Assembly (NCBI RefSeq): GCF_003955715.1 | Contig: NZ_CP034463.1 | Span: 9,052,001 to 9,116,000 of the forward strand | Reading direction: 5' to 3' | DNA: 64,000 nt | DNA from: Streptomyces aquilus | GTDB taxonomy: Bacteria > Actinomycetota > Actinomycetes > Streptomycetales > Streptomycetaceae | In this document: positions 40,268 to 49,261 of the stretch, in pieces | How positions within the stretch are numbered: position 1 is the first letter of the stretch | Layout of the letters: each line of letters opens with the position of its first letter | The notes under the pieces: generated by a model | What the model saw: the letters and a program-made list of their open reading frames with translations, nothing else | What the model was told of the DNA's origin: nothing | The model's database searches: none | Translations under genes and position numbers: made by a program

Positions 40268-42223
40268 CTACTTGCCGCGGTTCCTGACCCGGTGGGCCGC
40301 CCCGCGCAGCACCCTGCCCAGGGTGCGCCGGACCCTGCGGGCCAGCCGCTGCGCGGCGCCGTGGCCGGGCGCGGCCACCGGACGGACGGTGTCCCCGGAG
40401 ACGCGCAGGGCGAGCGGCAGCACGAGGAAGCGCGGCTCGGGCGCGTTCGGCACCGGGCTCAGCGCCACCCGCCACCGCGCCCCGCTCAGCTCGGCGAGCG
40501 GCAGATCGGCCTCCAGCACCGACCCCAGCCGCTCGTCCGCGGCGGGGGAGAGGGTGCCCGGCACATCGACGATCTCGGCCGCGCCGAGCCGCAGCACCAC
40601 CTTGGTCTCCCCGGCGGCCTGGAACGGCACGGCGGTGCTGATCCGGGCGCCGTCCACCGCGACGGTGCCCGGCGTGACCCGGTCGAGGCCGAGCCGCTTG
40701 GTCGCCCGGTCCACGTCGAGGGCGAAGTTGCCGTGCGGATGGGTCCAGTACGGCAGGACCACGCGCCCGCCGCCCAGGCCGGCCTGCGGCCGGGGCCGGT
40801 TCTCGGCCGGGGCAGGACCCAGCCGGCACTCCTTGGTCCAGCCGCCCAGCCGGACCCGTACGAAGGCGTCCCACAGACCGTCGTCCGGCGCCGCCCCGCC
40901 CGCCGCCGTGGCGGGATCGACGGACGCCGTGGCCCGCAGCACCAGGCGCACCCGGTCGCCGCCCTGGTCGGGCACCGTCTCCCGGACGACCCGCACGGGC
41001 TGGAAGTGCTGGGCGGCGCTGGTCCGTTCACGCAGCAGCAGATCGCCCGTGGCCTTGTCGAAGCGGGCGACGGAGTCGGCGCACACCCAGGCGATCGCCT
41101 CGGCCGCGTCCAGCGGCGGAGCGTCCTGCGCCAGGGCGCCCCGCGCGGGGAACCGCATCGGCTCGCCGCCCGAGGTGAACTCGGCGCTCAGCGAGACCTC
41201 CAGCACCCCGTCCCGCCACTCGACGCCCTCCGGAACGGCCCTCAGGGCGATTCCGGCCTCCCACTCGGCGAACGCCATGAGGTCGTCGTAGCGGTCCGCG
41301 GTGATCAGCGCGGCCACCACCCGCTGGGCGGGCGGCAGACCGGCCGCGACACCGGGCCCGAAGCGGTCGACGACGGTCGAGTGGATCTCCGCGAACAGGG
41401 CCCGGCGGTAGTCCTCGGGCAGCCCGAGCAGACGCCGGCCGCGCATCCGCTCGACCATCTCGTTGCGCAGCCAGCGCCGGAAGAGGCGGTCCCGCAGATC
41501 GCCCGGCTTCGTGTAGGTCTCGACGACGTCGAGGGCCTCACGCAGGTTCTTGAAGTACCCGGCCGGCTCGAACTGCTGGAAACCGGCGTTGGAGGCGTCG
41601 TCCCGGCGTACGTGGTAGTAGCAGACGTAGTCGCTGAGCACGGACACGTTCTCCGCGCGCAGATACGCCTCGGCGATGAAGACATGGTCCTCGAGGCGCC
41701 GCCTGCCCTCCGGGAAGCGCAGGCCGATGTCGTCCAGGAAGGCCCGGCGGAACATCTTGTGCGGCGTGAGGCTGTCGATCAGCGGCGCGTTCTCGACGCT
41801 CGCGTGCGGGCGGTTGCGGCGGAACAGCTCCACCGGCACGGGACGGCCCTTGCCGGCCATCTTGCCCACGATCACATCGGCGCCGTTGGCCACGCCGTAG
41901 TCGTACATCCGCTCCAGGGCCTCGTTGCCGAGGTAGTCGTCGTTGTCGACGAACATCACGAACTCGCCCCGGGCGGCCTCGATCCCGACGTTGCGGGGCT
42001 TGCCGGACCAGCCGGAGTTCTCCTGGTGGATGACTCGGACGCGTGGGTCCTCGGCAGCGAGCTCATCGAGCCGGCCGGGCGTTGAGTCGGTGGAACCGTC
42101 GTCGACGAAGATCACTTCGTACTCGTCGGGAGGCAGCGACTGCCTCTTCAGAGACGCGATGCAGTCCTCGATGTAGACCCCGGGGTTGTACACGGGGACG
42201 ACGACGCTGACCTTGACCGGCAT
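40268..42223 (-). CDS. GT2 glycosyltransferase, TarS-like
   Basis: A 651-residue protein. The GT-A domain occupies about 1-330, with 'VVVPVYNPGVYIEDCI', the metal/nucleotide 'VFVDDGSTDST'-type and 'MFVDNDDYLG' acidic motifs and 'RRLEDHVFIAEAYL' for the catalytic region. This arrangement, including 'LTPHKMFRRAFLD', resembles wall-teichoic-acid glycosyltransferases such as TarS. The remaining 320 residues are beta-rich, probably accessory or trimerisation domains. It lies tail to tail with the rmlA-rmlB-methyltransferase genes, suggesting glycosylation of a surface polymer. Confidence 0.82.
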   Translation of the reverse strand: MPVKVSVVVPVYNPGVYIEDCIASLKRQSLPPDEYEVIFVDDGSTDSTPGRLDELAAEDPRVRVIHQENSGWSGKPRNVGIEAARGEFVMFVDNDDYLGNEALERMYDYGVANGADVIVGKMAGKGRPVPVELFRRNRPHASVENAPLIDSLTPHKMFRRAFLDDIGLRFPEGRRRLEDHVFIAEAYLRAENVSVLSDYVCYYHVRRDDASNAGFQQFEPAGYFKNLREALDVVETYTKPGDLRDRLFRRWLRNEMVERMRGRRLLGLPEDYRRALFAEIHSTVVDRFGPGVAAGLPPAQRVVAALITADRYDDLMAFAEWEAGIALRAVPEGVEWRDGVLEVSLSAEFTSGGEPMRFPARGALAQDAPPLDAAEAIAWVCADSVARFDKATGDLLLRERTSAAQHFQPVRVVRETVPDQGGDRVRLVLRATASVDPATAAGGAAPDDGLWDAFVRVRLGGWTKECRLGPAPAENRPRPQAGLGGGRVVLPYWTHPHGNFALDVDRATKRLGLDRVTPGTVAVDGARISTAVPFQAAGETKVVLRLGAAEIVDVPGTLSPAADERLGSVLEADLPLAELSGARWRVALSPVPNAPEPRFLVLPLALRVSGDTVRPVAAPGHGAAQRLARRVRRTLGRVLRGAAHRVRNRGK

Positions 42224-42381
42224 GAGGCTCGGTCCCCCTTGGGTCGCTTGTCGTTTCTGTCATGGTGCGGTGCTTGTGGCCAGATGCTAACCCGACGCCG
42301 CAGTGGTTGATGTTGCGACCACCGCTCGGATCGCATACCGATCGTGTCAAGGTTGACGATCTTCCCGGATAGTCTGACCGC

Positions 42382-42882
42382 GTGCGTCTGCTTCTGCTGT
42401 CCGACACCCATCTGCCCCGGCGCGCCAAGGAGCTCCCGGCCCCGCTGCTGGCCGAACTCCCGCGCGCCGACGTGGTGTTCCACGCGGGCGACTGGGTCGA
42501 CACGGCCACCCTGGACCTGCTGGAGCGGCTCAGCCGCCGCCTCGTCGGCGTCCACGGCAACAACGACGGACCGGCACTGCGGGCCCGGCTGCCGGAGGTC
42601 GCGTACGCCGAACTCGGCGGCCTGCGCTTCGCGGTGGTCCACGAGACCGGCCCCGCGCAGGGCCGCGAGGCACGCTGTGCCGCCCGCTTCCCCGACGCCG
42701 ACGTGCTGGTCTTCGGACACAGTCACATCCCCTGGGACACCACCGCCCCGACCGGTCTGCGGCTGCTCAACCCCGGCTCCCCGACGGACCGGCGGCGCCA
42801 GCCGCACTGCACGTACATGACGGCGACCGTCGAGGACGGCCGCCTGGACGACGTGCTGCTGCACCGGCTGCCTCCGCGGTAG
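42382..42882 (+). CDS. YfcE/MJ0936-type metallophosphoesterase
   Basis: A 166-residue calcineurin-like phosphoesterase from GTG 42382. The metal-binding residues are intact: 'LLLSDTHLP' (Asp-x-His), 'FHAGDWVD', 'VHGNNDGP' (Asn-Asp), 'AVVHETG' and 'VFGHSHIP' (Gly-His-x-His). The size is that of the small YfcE branch, which hydrolyses phosphodiesters in vitro. No operon partner. Natural substrate unknown. Confidence 0.9.
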   Translation: MRLLLLSDTHLPRRAKELPAPLLAELPRADVVFHAGDWVDTATLDLLERLSRRLVGVHGNNDGPALRARLPEVAYAELGGLRFAVVHETGPAQGREARCAARFPDADVLVFGHSHIPWDTTAPTGLRLLNPGSPTDRRRQPHCTYMTATVEDGRLDDVLLHRLPPR

Positions 42883-42891
42883 CCGGTCGCG

Positions 42892-42916
42892 GCACCTCAT
42901 GAGGAAGAAGAGGTGC
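42892..42916 (+). terminator. Weak hairpin after the phosphoesterase gene
   Basis: gcacctc (42892-42898) pairs with gaggtgc (42910-42916) around an 11-nt loop, 9 nt after the stop codon. Confidence 0.4.
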
Positions 42917-43011
42917 ATCGCTGTACGTCCTCCTCCGTTGCGCGCCGTCTACCCCTGGGAGCCGGTCTCAACCCCTAATTCGTTGGACGCTGCCGCCGTC
43001 GCCCCGCTGAG

Positions 43012-43932
43012 ATGGACGGCGTGCTGATCGACACCTCGCTCGTACGCCGTCTGCTGACCGCCCAGTTCCCGCAATGGGCCCACCTCCCGCTCGCCCCGGT
43101 GCCGCAGTCCGGCATGGACAACGCGACCTTCCGGCTCGGTGACGAGCTGTCCGTACGGCTGCCGCGGTACGCCCACTGGTCCGGGCAGGTGGCCCGGGAA
43201 CACCGCTGGCTGCCCCGGCTCGCCCCGCGTCTGCCGCTGGCCGTGTCCGAACCGCTGGAGATCGGCGAACCGGGCGAGGGCTACCCCTACCCCTGGTCGG
43301 TGTACCGCTGGCTGGTGGGCGAGACGGCGACGACCGAGGCTCTGGCCGACCCGGTGCGGGCCGGGCTGGATCTGGCGGGGTTCGTCAACGCGCTGAAGGA
43401 CATCGACGCGACCGGCGGTCCCGGTCCCGAGCAGAGCAACGCCTTCCGTGGCGTCCCCCTGGGCGACCCGCGTGACTCGCTGGCCGCCGAGGCGCGCGTC
43501 CGGCCCAAGCTGGAGGCGCTGGCGGGAACGGGGATGGTCGACATCGACGCCGTGACGGAGGTGTGGGAGGCGGCCCTCGCCGCGCCCGCCTGGCACAAGC
43601 CGCCGGTGTGGATCCACGGTGACCTGGCGACGGGCAATCTGCTGATGCGCGACGGCCGGCTGAGCGCCGTCATCGACTTCGGGACGCTCGCCGTCGCCGA
43701 CCCGGCGGTCGACCTCCAGCCCGCGTGGATGTTCTTGCCGCCGCAGGGTCGCGAGGCCTTCCGTGAGGCGGTCGACGCCGACGAGGCGACCTGGGCGCGG
43801 GCGCGCGGGTGGGCGCTGGCCGGGTCGCTGCCGGTGCCGGACGACCCGTTCTTCCAGCAGGACCCCGCACGGGTGACGGCGGCCCTCGATCACCTGGAGC
43901 AGGTCGTCGAGGATCACCGGCGACACGGCTGA
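43012..43932 (+). CDS. Aminoglycoside phosphotransferase-like kinase
   Basis: A 306-residue APH/ChoK-fold protein. The Brenner motif 'WIHGDLATGNLLM' (catalytic Asp near 204) and 'AVIDFGTLAVADPAVDL' (metal-binding Asp near 222) are intact. The N-terminal lobe contains 'SGMDNATFRLGDELSVRLPR', including the usual Arg of this subfamily. Many such chromosomal homologues are not antibiotic kinases, so resistance should not be assumed. ATG 43012 has no clear ribosome site; GTG 43021 is an alternative. Confidence 0.82.
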   Translation: MDGVLIDTSLVRRLLTAQFPQWAHLPLAPVPQSGMDNATFRLGDELSVRLPRYAHWSGQVAREHRWLPRLAPRLPLAVSEPLEIGEPGEGYPYPWSVYRWLVGETATTEALADPVRAGLDLAGFVNALKDIDATGGPGPEQSNAFRGVPLGDPRDSLAAEARVRPKLEALAGTGMVDIDAVTEVWEAALAAPAWHKPPVWIHGDLATGNLLMRDGRLSAVIDFGTLAVADPAVDLQPAWMFLPPQGREAFREAVDADEATWARARGWALAGSLPVPDDPFFQQDPARVTAALDHLEQVVEDHRRHG

Positions 43933-43951
43933 GGCCCCACGGCTTCTTCTC

Positions 43952-45055
43952 TCAGGTTCCCCGGGGATGGATGGCGCCCGCGGTCGCCGTCAGCGGGGTG
44001 CCGGTGCCGCCCCACCGCAGCGCGACGATCTCCGCGGCGACCGAGACGGCCACCTCCTCGGGCGTACGGGCGCCCAGGTCGAGCCCCACCGGGGAGCGCA
44101 GCCGTGACAGTTGACGGTCCGTCAGTCCGCCGTCGACCAGCCGCTTCATCCGGTCGTCGTGGGTACGCCGGCTGCCCATCGCGCCGATGTACGCGGCGGG
44201 CCGCCGCAGCGCCTCCTGGAGCAGCGGGACGTCGAACTTGGGGTCGTGGGTGAGGACGCAGATCACCGTGCGCTCGTCGGTGTCGGTGCCCTGGAGGTAG
44301 CGGTGCGGCCAGTCCACGACGACCTCCACGCCCGGCGGGAAGCGCTTGGGGGTGGCGAACACCGGCCGGGCGTCGCAAACAGTCACCCGATAGCCGAGGA
44401 AGTCGCCGATCCGGGCGACCGCGGCGGCGTAGTCGATGGCGCCGAAGACCAGCATCCGCGGGGGCGGGGCGAAGGAGTGCAGGAAGACACTCACCGCGTC
44501 CTCCCGGCGCTCGCCCCGCGGACCGTAGTGCCGCAAGCCCGTTGCCCCGAGGGCGAGTTCACCGCGCGCGTCGGCGGTGACCGCCGCGTCCAAGCCCGTC
44601 GTGCCGAGGGTGCCCGCCACCCGGTCCGGCCACACGGCGAGGGTCGCGCCGCGCGGCGCCGGACCGTCGGTCACCGTGGCCACGGTCACCGGCCGCCCCG
44701 CGGCCACGGACGCGGCGACCTCGCCGAAGGCCGGGTCCAGCGCAGGCGTGACGGGCCGCACCAGCAGCGTGATCTCGCCGCCGCAGGTGAGCCCGACCGC
44801 GAAGGCGTCCTCGTCGCTGTACCCGAAGGTCTGAAGCCGCGCCTCCCCGCTCGCCACCACCTCCTGAGCCAGCTCGAACACCGCCCCCTCCACACATCCC
44901 CCCGACACACTGCCGACGACCTCCTCGCCGGGCCCGACCGCCATCGCGGCACCCGGATCACGCGGCGCACTGCGGCTCACGGCCACGACGGTCGCCAACC
45001 CGAACGGCGCTCCCGCCGCGTACCAGGCGCTCAGCGCCGGGAGAATCTCACGCAC
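43952..45055 (-). CDS. xdhC: XdhC/CoxI-family molybdoenzyme maturation protein
   Basis: A 367-residue protein with both family domains: N-terminal XdhC_CoxI ('GSVSGGCVEGAVFELAQ' near 48-64) and C-terminal Rossmann-like part ('MLVFGAIDYAAAVARI' near 200; 'HDPKFDVPLLQEALRR' and 'YIGAMGSRRTHDDR' near 270-300). XdhC proteins help sulfurate and insert the molybdenum cofactor into xanthine dehydrogenase-type enzymes. No such enzyme is encoded nearby. It overlaps nothing and is divergent from the ribosomal-protection gene. Confidence 0.9.
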   Translation of the reverse strand: MREILPALSAWYAAGAPFGLATVVAVSRSAPRDPGAAMAVGPGEEVVGSVSGGCVEGAVFELAQEVVASGEARLQTFGYSDEDAFAVGLTCGGEITLLVRPVTPALDPAFGEVAASVAAGRPVTVATVTDGPAPRGATLAVWPDRVAGTLGTTGLDAAVTADARGELALGATGLRHYGPRGERREDAVSVFLHSFAPPPRMLVFGAIDYAAAVARIGDFLGYRVTVCDARPVFATPKRFPPGVEVVVDWPHRYLQGTDTDERTVICVLTHDPKFDVPLLQEALRRPAAYIGAMGSRRTHDDRMKRLVDGGLTDRQLSRLRSPVGLDLGARTPEEVAVSVAAEIVALRWGGTGTPLTATAGAIHPRGT

Positions 45056-45217
45056 GATCCGCTCCTCTCACGATCGCCGCTAGCGTCGCATCCGGGCCGC
45101 CGGCAGCTCCGTATCGCCACACTCCACCCGCGGGTGGGGCGTTAATCCGTTGCCGCCCCGCACGCCGATCTGCTGCACTGCAAGGGACCCACAGGCGATC
45201 GATGAAGGAGAGCAGTA

Positions 45218-45328
45218 GTGCGCACTGCACGCATGTCCACCCAAGAAGGAATGACCCCCTCTTCGAAGGACATGACGCTTCGTGCACTTGCTCAACCTCG
45301 GGATTCTCGCCCATGTCGACGCCGGTAA
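45218..45328 (+). CDS. Leader ORF overlapping the ribosomal-protection gene (36 aa)
   Basis: GTG 45218 with AAGGAG about eight nt upstream opens a 36-codon frame ending in TAA at 45326-45328, 47 nt into the next gene in another frame. The peptide begins MRTARMSTQEG and ends in an Arg-rich 'RDSRPCRRR'. It has a better ribosome site than the main gene. Leader peptides that couple expression to ribosome state are known for tet(M)-type genes; a similar role here is inference. Confidence 0.4.
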   Translation: MRTARMSTQEGMTPSSKDMTLRALAQPRDSRPCRRR

Positions 45329-47246
45329 GACCAGCCTGACCGAGCGGCTGCTGCACTCGGTCGGGGTGATCGACGAGATCGGCAGCGTCGACGCCGGCAG
45401 TACACAGACCGACACCCTCGCGCTGGAGCGCCGGCGCGGCATCACCATCAAGTCGGCCGTCGTCTCGTTCGCGGTCGACGACATCACCGTCAACCTCATC
45501 GACACCCCCGGCCACCCTGATTTCATCGCCGAGGTGGAGCGCGTCCTCGGCGTGCTCGACGGGGCCGTCCTGGTCGTCTCGGCCGTCGAGGGCGTCCAGG
45601 CGCAGACCCGCGTCCTGATGCGGACGCTCCAGCGGCTGCGCATCCCCACGCTGATCTTCGTCAACAAGATCGACCGCCGCGGGGCACGGTACGACGCTGT
45701 CCTCGACGCCCTCGCCGAGCGGCTCACGCCCGCGATCGTGCCGATGGGGCGAGCCGTGGAACTCGGCGCCCGGGAGGCGGCGTTCGTCCCCGGTCCGGTG
45801 GCGCCCGACGTCCTCGCCGACCATGACGACGAGTTGCTCGCCGCGTACGTCGACGGGACTCTCGCGGACGAGCGGCTGCGGTCCGCTCTCGTCGCCCAGA
45901 CCCGGCAGGGCCTCGTCCACCCGGTGTATTTCGGCTCGGCCGTCACCGGCGCCGGGGTGCCCGAACTGATCGACGGGATCAAGCAGTTGCTGCCCGCCGC
46001 CGACGGCGACCCGGAAGGGACCGTCTCCGGCAGCGTGTTCAAGGTCGAGCGGGGTCCGGCGGGGGAGAAGGTGGCGTACGCGCGGCTGTTCTCCGGCACC
46101 CTGCGCACCCGTGACCGCGTTCCCTTCGGTCCCGGGCGCGAGGAGGGCCGGGTCACCGCGGTCAGCGTCTTCGACCACGGGACGGACGTCCGTGCGGACG
46201 CGGTCCCGGCGGGCCGGATCGCGCGGCTGTGGGGGCTGGGGAACATCCGCATCGGCGACACGATCGGCGAACCCCGCAAACGGCACGGCCACTTCTTCTC
46301 CCCGCCCACCCTGGAGACCGTCGTCGTCCCCGGCCCGGGCACCGACCGCAGGGCCCTGCACCTGGCCCTCACCCAGCTCGCCGAACAGGACCCGCTGATC
46401 GACCTGCGCCACGACGAGGTGCGCCAGGAACTGTCCGTCTCCCTCTACGGCGAGGTCCAGAAGGAGGTCATCGAGGCCACCCTCGCCGAGGAGTTCGGGC
46501 TCGCCGTCGGCTTCCGGGAGACCACACCGCTGTGCGTCGAACGCCCGACGGGGACGGGCGCAGCCGCCGAGTTCATCAAGAAGGAGGCCAACCCCTTCCT
46601 CGCCACTATCGGCCTGCGCGTCGACCCGGCCCCGCCCGGCACCGGCGTCACCTTCGGCCTGGAGGTGGAGCTGGGGGCGATGCCGTACGCCTTCTTCCGT
46701 GCGGTCGAGGACACCGTCCGCGAGACCCTCGCCCAGGGGCTGCACGGCTGGCAGGTCGCCGACTGCGCGGTCACCATGACCCACTCGGGCTACTGGCCCC
46801 GGCAGAGCCACGCCCACCAGGGCTTCGACAAGAGCATGTCCAGCACCGGCGCCGACTTCCGCGGCCTGACCCCGCTGGTCCTCGCCGAGGCGCTGCGCCG
46901 GGCGGGCACGCGGGTGTACGAGCCGATGCACCGCTTCCGGCTGGAGGCCCCGGCGGACACGCTGGGCGCGCTGCTGCCGGTGCTGTCCGCGGCGCGCGCG
47001 GTGCCGGAGACCACCGAGACGCGGGGTGCGCTGTGCGTGCTGGAGGGCGTGGTCCCGGCGGCCCGGGTGCACGGCCTCGAACAGCGGCTGCCGGGGCTGA
47101 CCCGAGGCGAGGCCGAGTGGGAGAGCGCCTTCGAGGACTACGCGCCGGTGGCGGGCGGGGACGACGTCCCCGAGCGTCCGCGGACCGACCACAACCCGCT
47201 CAACCGCAAGGAGTATCTGCTGAACGTAACGGGCCGAAGGGGTTAG
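45282..47246 (+). CDS. Tetracycline-resistance ribosomal protection GTPase (OtrA/TetM type)
   Basis: A 654-residue EF-G-like translational GTPase. G motifs are intact: 'AHVDAGKTSLTERLL' (G1), 'RGITIKSA' (G2), 'DTPGHPDF' (G3) and 'NKIDRR' (G4). The domain IV region ('CAVTMTHSGYWPRQSH') and C-terminal 'DHNPLNRKEYLLNV' match the ribosomal protection family and not EF-G itself. These proteins remove tetracycline from the 30S subunit; related actinobacterial proteins occur in non-producers, so the drug role is likely but not certain. GTG 45282 has GAAGGA 11 nt upstream and lies inside the leader ORF. Confidence 0.88.
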   Translation: MHLLNLGILAHVDAGKTSLTERLLHSVGVIDEIGSVDAGSTQTDTLALERRRGITIKSAVVSFAVDDITVNLIDTPGHPDFIAEVERVLGVLDGAVLVVSAVEGVQAQTRVLMRTLQRLRIPTLIFVNKIDRRGARYDAVLDALAERLTPAIVPMGRAVELGAREAAFVPGPVAPDVLADHDDELLAAYVDGTLADERLRSALVAQTRQGLVHPVYFGSAVTGAGVPELIDGIKQLLPAADGDPEGTVSGSVFKVERGPAGEKVAYARLFSGTLRTRDRVPFGPGREEGRVTAVSVFDHGTDVRADAVPAGRIARLWGLGNIRIGDTIGEPRKRHGHFFSPPTLETVVVPGPGTDRRALHLALTQLAEQDPLIDLRHDEVRQELSVSLYGEVQKEVIEATLAEEFGLAVGFRETTPLCVERPTGTGAAAEFIKKEANPFLATIGLRVDPAPPGTGVTFGLEVELGAMPYAFFRAVEDTVRETLAQGLHGWQVADCAVTMTHSGYWPRQSHAHQGFDKSMSSTGADFRGLTPLVLAEALRRAGTRVYEPMHRFRLEAPADTLGALLPVLSAARAVPETTETRGALCVLEGVVPAARVHGLEQRLPGLTRGEAEWESAFEDYAPVAGGDDVPERPRTDHNPLNRKEYLLNVTGRRG

Positions 47247-47274
47247 TGGGGTCGAAGAGCCGAGAAAACCTGAG

Positions 47275-47291
47275 ACTTACTCATGAGTCAG
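47275..47291. promoter_or_regulatory. Operator ACTTACT-N4-AGTCAG upstream of the GH5 gene
   Basis: The 17-bp site contains the palindrome actcatgagt and matches, in both halves, the site at 50610-50626 near the TetR gene. A ttgacg element at 47298-47303 follows directly, so binding would affect that promoter. Confidence 0.6.
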
Positions 47292-47327
47292 AAGGTATTG
47301 ACGGTGTCCTGATATCACCGGACTGTA

Positions 47328-49196
47328 GTGAACATGCCGAACTTGCGGGCCCGTCTGCTGGTTGTTCTGGTTGTCCTCTGCGGACTCTGCGGTTTCCTCA
47401 CGGTGGCGGGCTCCCCGTCCGCCACCGCGGCCACCGTCCCCGGCTCCCTCTCCTTCGACGGCACGGCGCTCACGGTGTCCGGCGGTCGCTTCACCGACGG
47501 ACACGGCCGCGAGGTCGTGCTGCGCGGCTACAACGTCTCCGGCGAGACCAAGCTCGCCGAGAACCACGGCCTGCCCTTCGCCTCCGTCGCCGACGCCCAG
47601 AAGTCGGCGAAGGCCCTGCGTGCCCTCGGCGGCGGCAACTCCGTCCGCTTCCTGCTCTCCTGGGCCTACGCCGAACCGGTGCAGGGCCAGGTCGACACCG
47701 CGTACCTGTCCGCCGCCACCGCCCAGATGCGTGCCTTCCTCGACGCGGGCATCCGCGTCTACCCCGACTTCCACCAGGACCTCTACTCCCGGTACCTCTT
47801 CGACGACGACAGCTGGTACACGGGTGACGGCGCCCCCAAGTGGGCGGTGGATCTGGGCAATTACCCCGACGAATCCTGCGGGATCTGCTTCGTGTGGGGC
47901 CAGAACATCACCCAGAACGGCGCGGTGAAGGCCGCCCAGTACGACTTCTGGCACAACGCCCACGGCCTCCAGGACGCTTTCCTCACCACGGCCCAGAAGG
48001 TCATGGCGTACATCAAGCAGAACGTGAGCACCGAGGAGTTCGCCGGCGTCATCGGCTTCGACCCCTACAACGAGCCGTACGCCGGCACCTACGACTCCGG
48101 CCAGGCCAGCCGCAGTTGGGAACGCGACCTGCTGTGGCCCTTCTACGTGAGGTTCCGGGCCCGCATGGACGCGGCGGGCTGGCAGGACAAGCCCGCCCTG
48201 GTCGAGCCCAACCTCTTCTGGAACGGCAACGTCAGCAAGGAGGAGGGCGGTCTCCTCGACGCGGGCTCCATCGGCTCCCGGTACGTCTTCAACACCCACT
48301 TCTACGACCAGAAGGCCATCTCCGGCATCCTGATGTGGGGCAACGCCTCGGACGGCCAGTACGTGAGCGACTTCGGCACCGTCCGCGACCGCGCCGCGGC
48401 GCTCGGCACCACGGCGGTCGTGAGCGAGTTCGGCCACCCGCTGAACGGCTCCACCGCCGGCAAGGCACCGACCGTGCTCAAAGCCATGTACCAGGCCCTG
48501 GACTCCCGGGTGAAGGGCGCCAACTGGTGGACCTCGCCCGCCGGTTCGGGCCAGGTGCTGTCCGGTTCGCAATGGCAGTGGGACATCTACAACGGCCGCC
48601 ACAGCGAGCTGATGAACGGCAACCCCGACAAGGTGCAGACCAGCGGGGACGCCTGGAACGACGAGGACCTGTCCGCCGTACGCCTCGACGACAACGGGGT
48701 GGTGACGCTCCGTCAGGACGCCAGGCTCCTGGACCGCCTCTACCCGAGCGCGACCTCCGGCAGCACCCTCGCCTTCACCTATGAGGACCGCTCCCGCGAC
48801 GGCTCCACGACCCTGACCTGGAACCCGGTGCCCAGCTCACTGCCGAACGTGTCCGCCCTGGTGGGCTCCGGACAGTACGGCCTGCTGGTGTGGCGCTCGG
48901 GCAGCGGCACTGCCCCCACCGAGCTGCACCTGCCCGCCTCCTTCCCGACCGCGACGACCACGGTCGTCTCCGACCTGGGCACGGCGTACGCCCCGCCGGC
49001 CTACACGTCCTCGACCCCGATCGGCACGGCCCCGGAACCCGGCGGCACGGGCAGCCGACGCCTGCTGCTCACCGACGGGGACTCCGGCACCCTGCACTAC
49101 GCGCTGGTCACCAACGGGGCGACGGCGCCGTCGGCGACGGTGCTGAACGCGGCCAGGGCCGAGCTGGCGACTTGGGCGGCGTCGAAGTTCAGCTGA
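47328..49196 (+). CDS. Secreted GH5 glycosidase, endoglycoceramidase-like
   Basis: A 622-residue protein with a signal peptide ('RARLLVVLVVLCGLCGFLTVAGSP...ATA', cut near residue 35). The GH5-type catalytic domain has the acid/base Glu in 'DPYNEPYAG' (about 246) and the nucleophile Glu in 'VVSEFGHPL' (about 368). 'VLRGYNVSGETKL' at the start and the long C-terminal beta domain match endoglycoceramidase-like members, which cut glycans from sphingolipid-type glycosides. GTG 47328 (or ATG 47334) has no ribosome site, so it may be leaderless. Probably controlled by the TetR protein at 50701. Confidence 0.85.
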   Translation: MNMPNLRARLLVVLVVLCGLCGFLTVAGSPSATAATVPGSLSFDGTALTVSGGRFTDGHGREVVLRGYNVSGETKLAENHGLPFASVADAQKSAKALRALGGGNSVRFLLSWAYAEPVQGQVDTAYLSAATAQMRAFLDAGIRVYPDFHQDLYSRYLFDDDSWYTGDGAPKWAVDLGNYPDESCGICFVWGQNITQNGAVKAAQYDFWHNAHGLQDAFLTTAQKVMAYIKQNVSTEEFAGVIGFDPYNEPYAGTYDSGQASRSWERDLLWPFYVRFRARMDAAGWQDKPALVEPNLFWNGNVSKEEGGLLDAGSIGSRYVFNTHFYDQKAISGILMWGNASDGQYVSDFGTVRDRAAALGTTAVVSEFGHPLNGSTAGKAPTVLKAMYQALDSRVKGANWWTSPAGSGQVLSGSQWQWDIYNGRHSELMNGNPDKVQTSGDAWNDEDLSAVRLDDNGVVTLRQDARLLDRLYPSATSGSTLAFTYEDRSRDGSTTLTWNPVPSSLPNVSALVGSGQYGLLVWRSGSGTAPTELHLPASFPTATTTVVSDLGTAYAPPAYTSSTPIGTAPEPGGTGSRRLLLTDGDSGTLHYALVTNGATAPSATVLNAARAELATWAASKFS

Positions 49197-49211
49197 GAAG
49201 ATCGCGTGTCG

Positions 49212-49239
49212 GGTGCGGGTGCCACGACGCACCCGCACC
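49212..49239. terminator. Hairpin between convergent GH5 and beta-propeller genes
   Basis: ggtgcgggtgc (49212-49222) pairs perfectly with gcacccgcacc (49229-49239) around a 6-nt loop, 16 nt after the GH5 stop. Confidence 0.75.
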
Positions 49240-49261
49240 TCTCCACGACCGCGGCCGCCCC

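Noticed and set aside
43012..43932. Aminoglycoside resistance gene
   Set aside because: Only the kinase fold is supported; most chromosomal homologues of this kind have other or unknown substrates.
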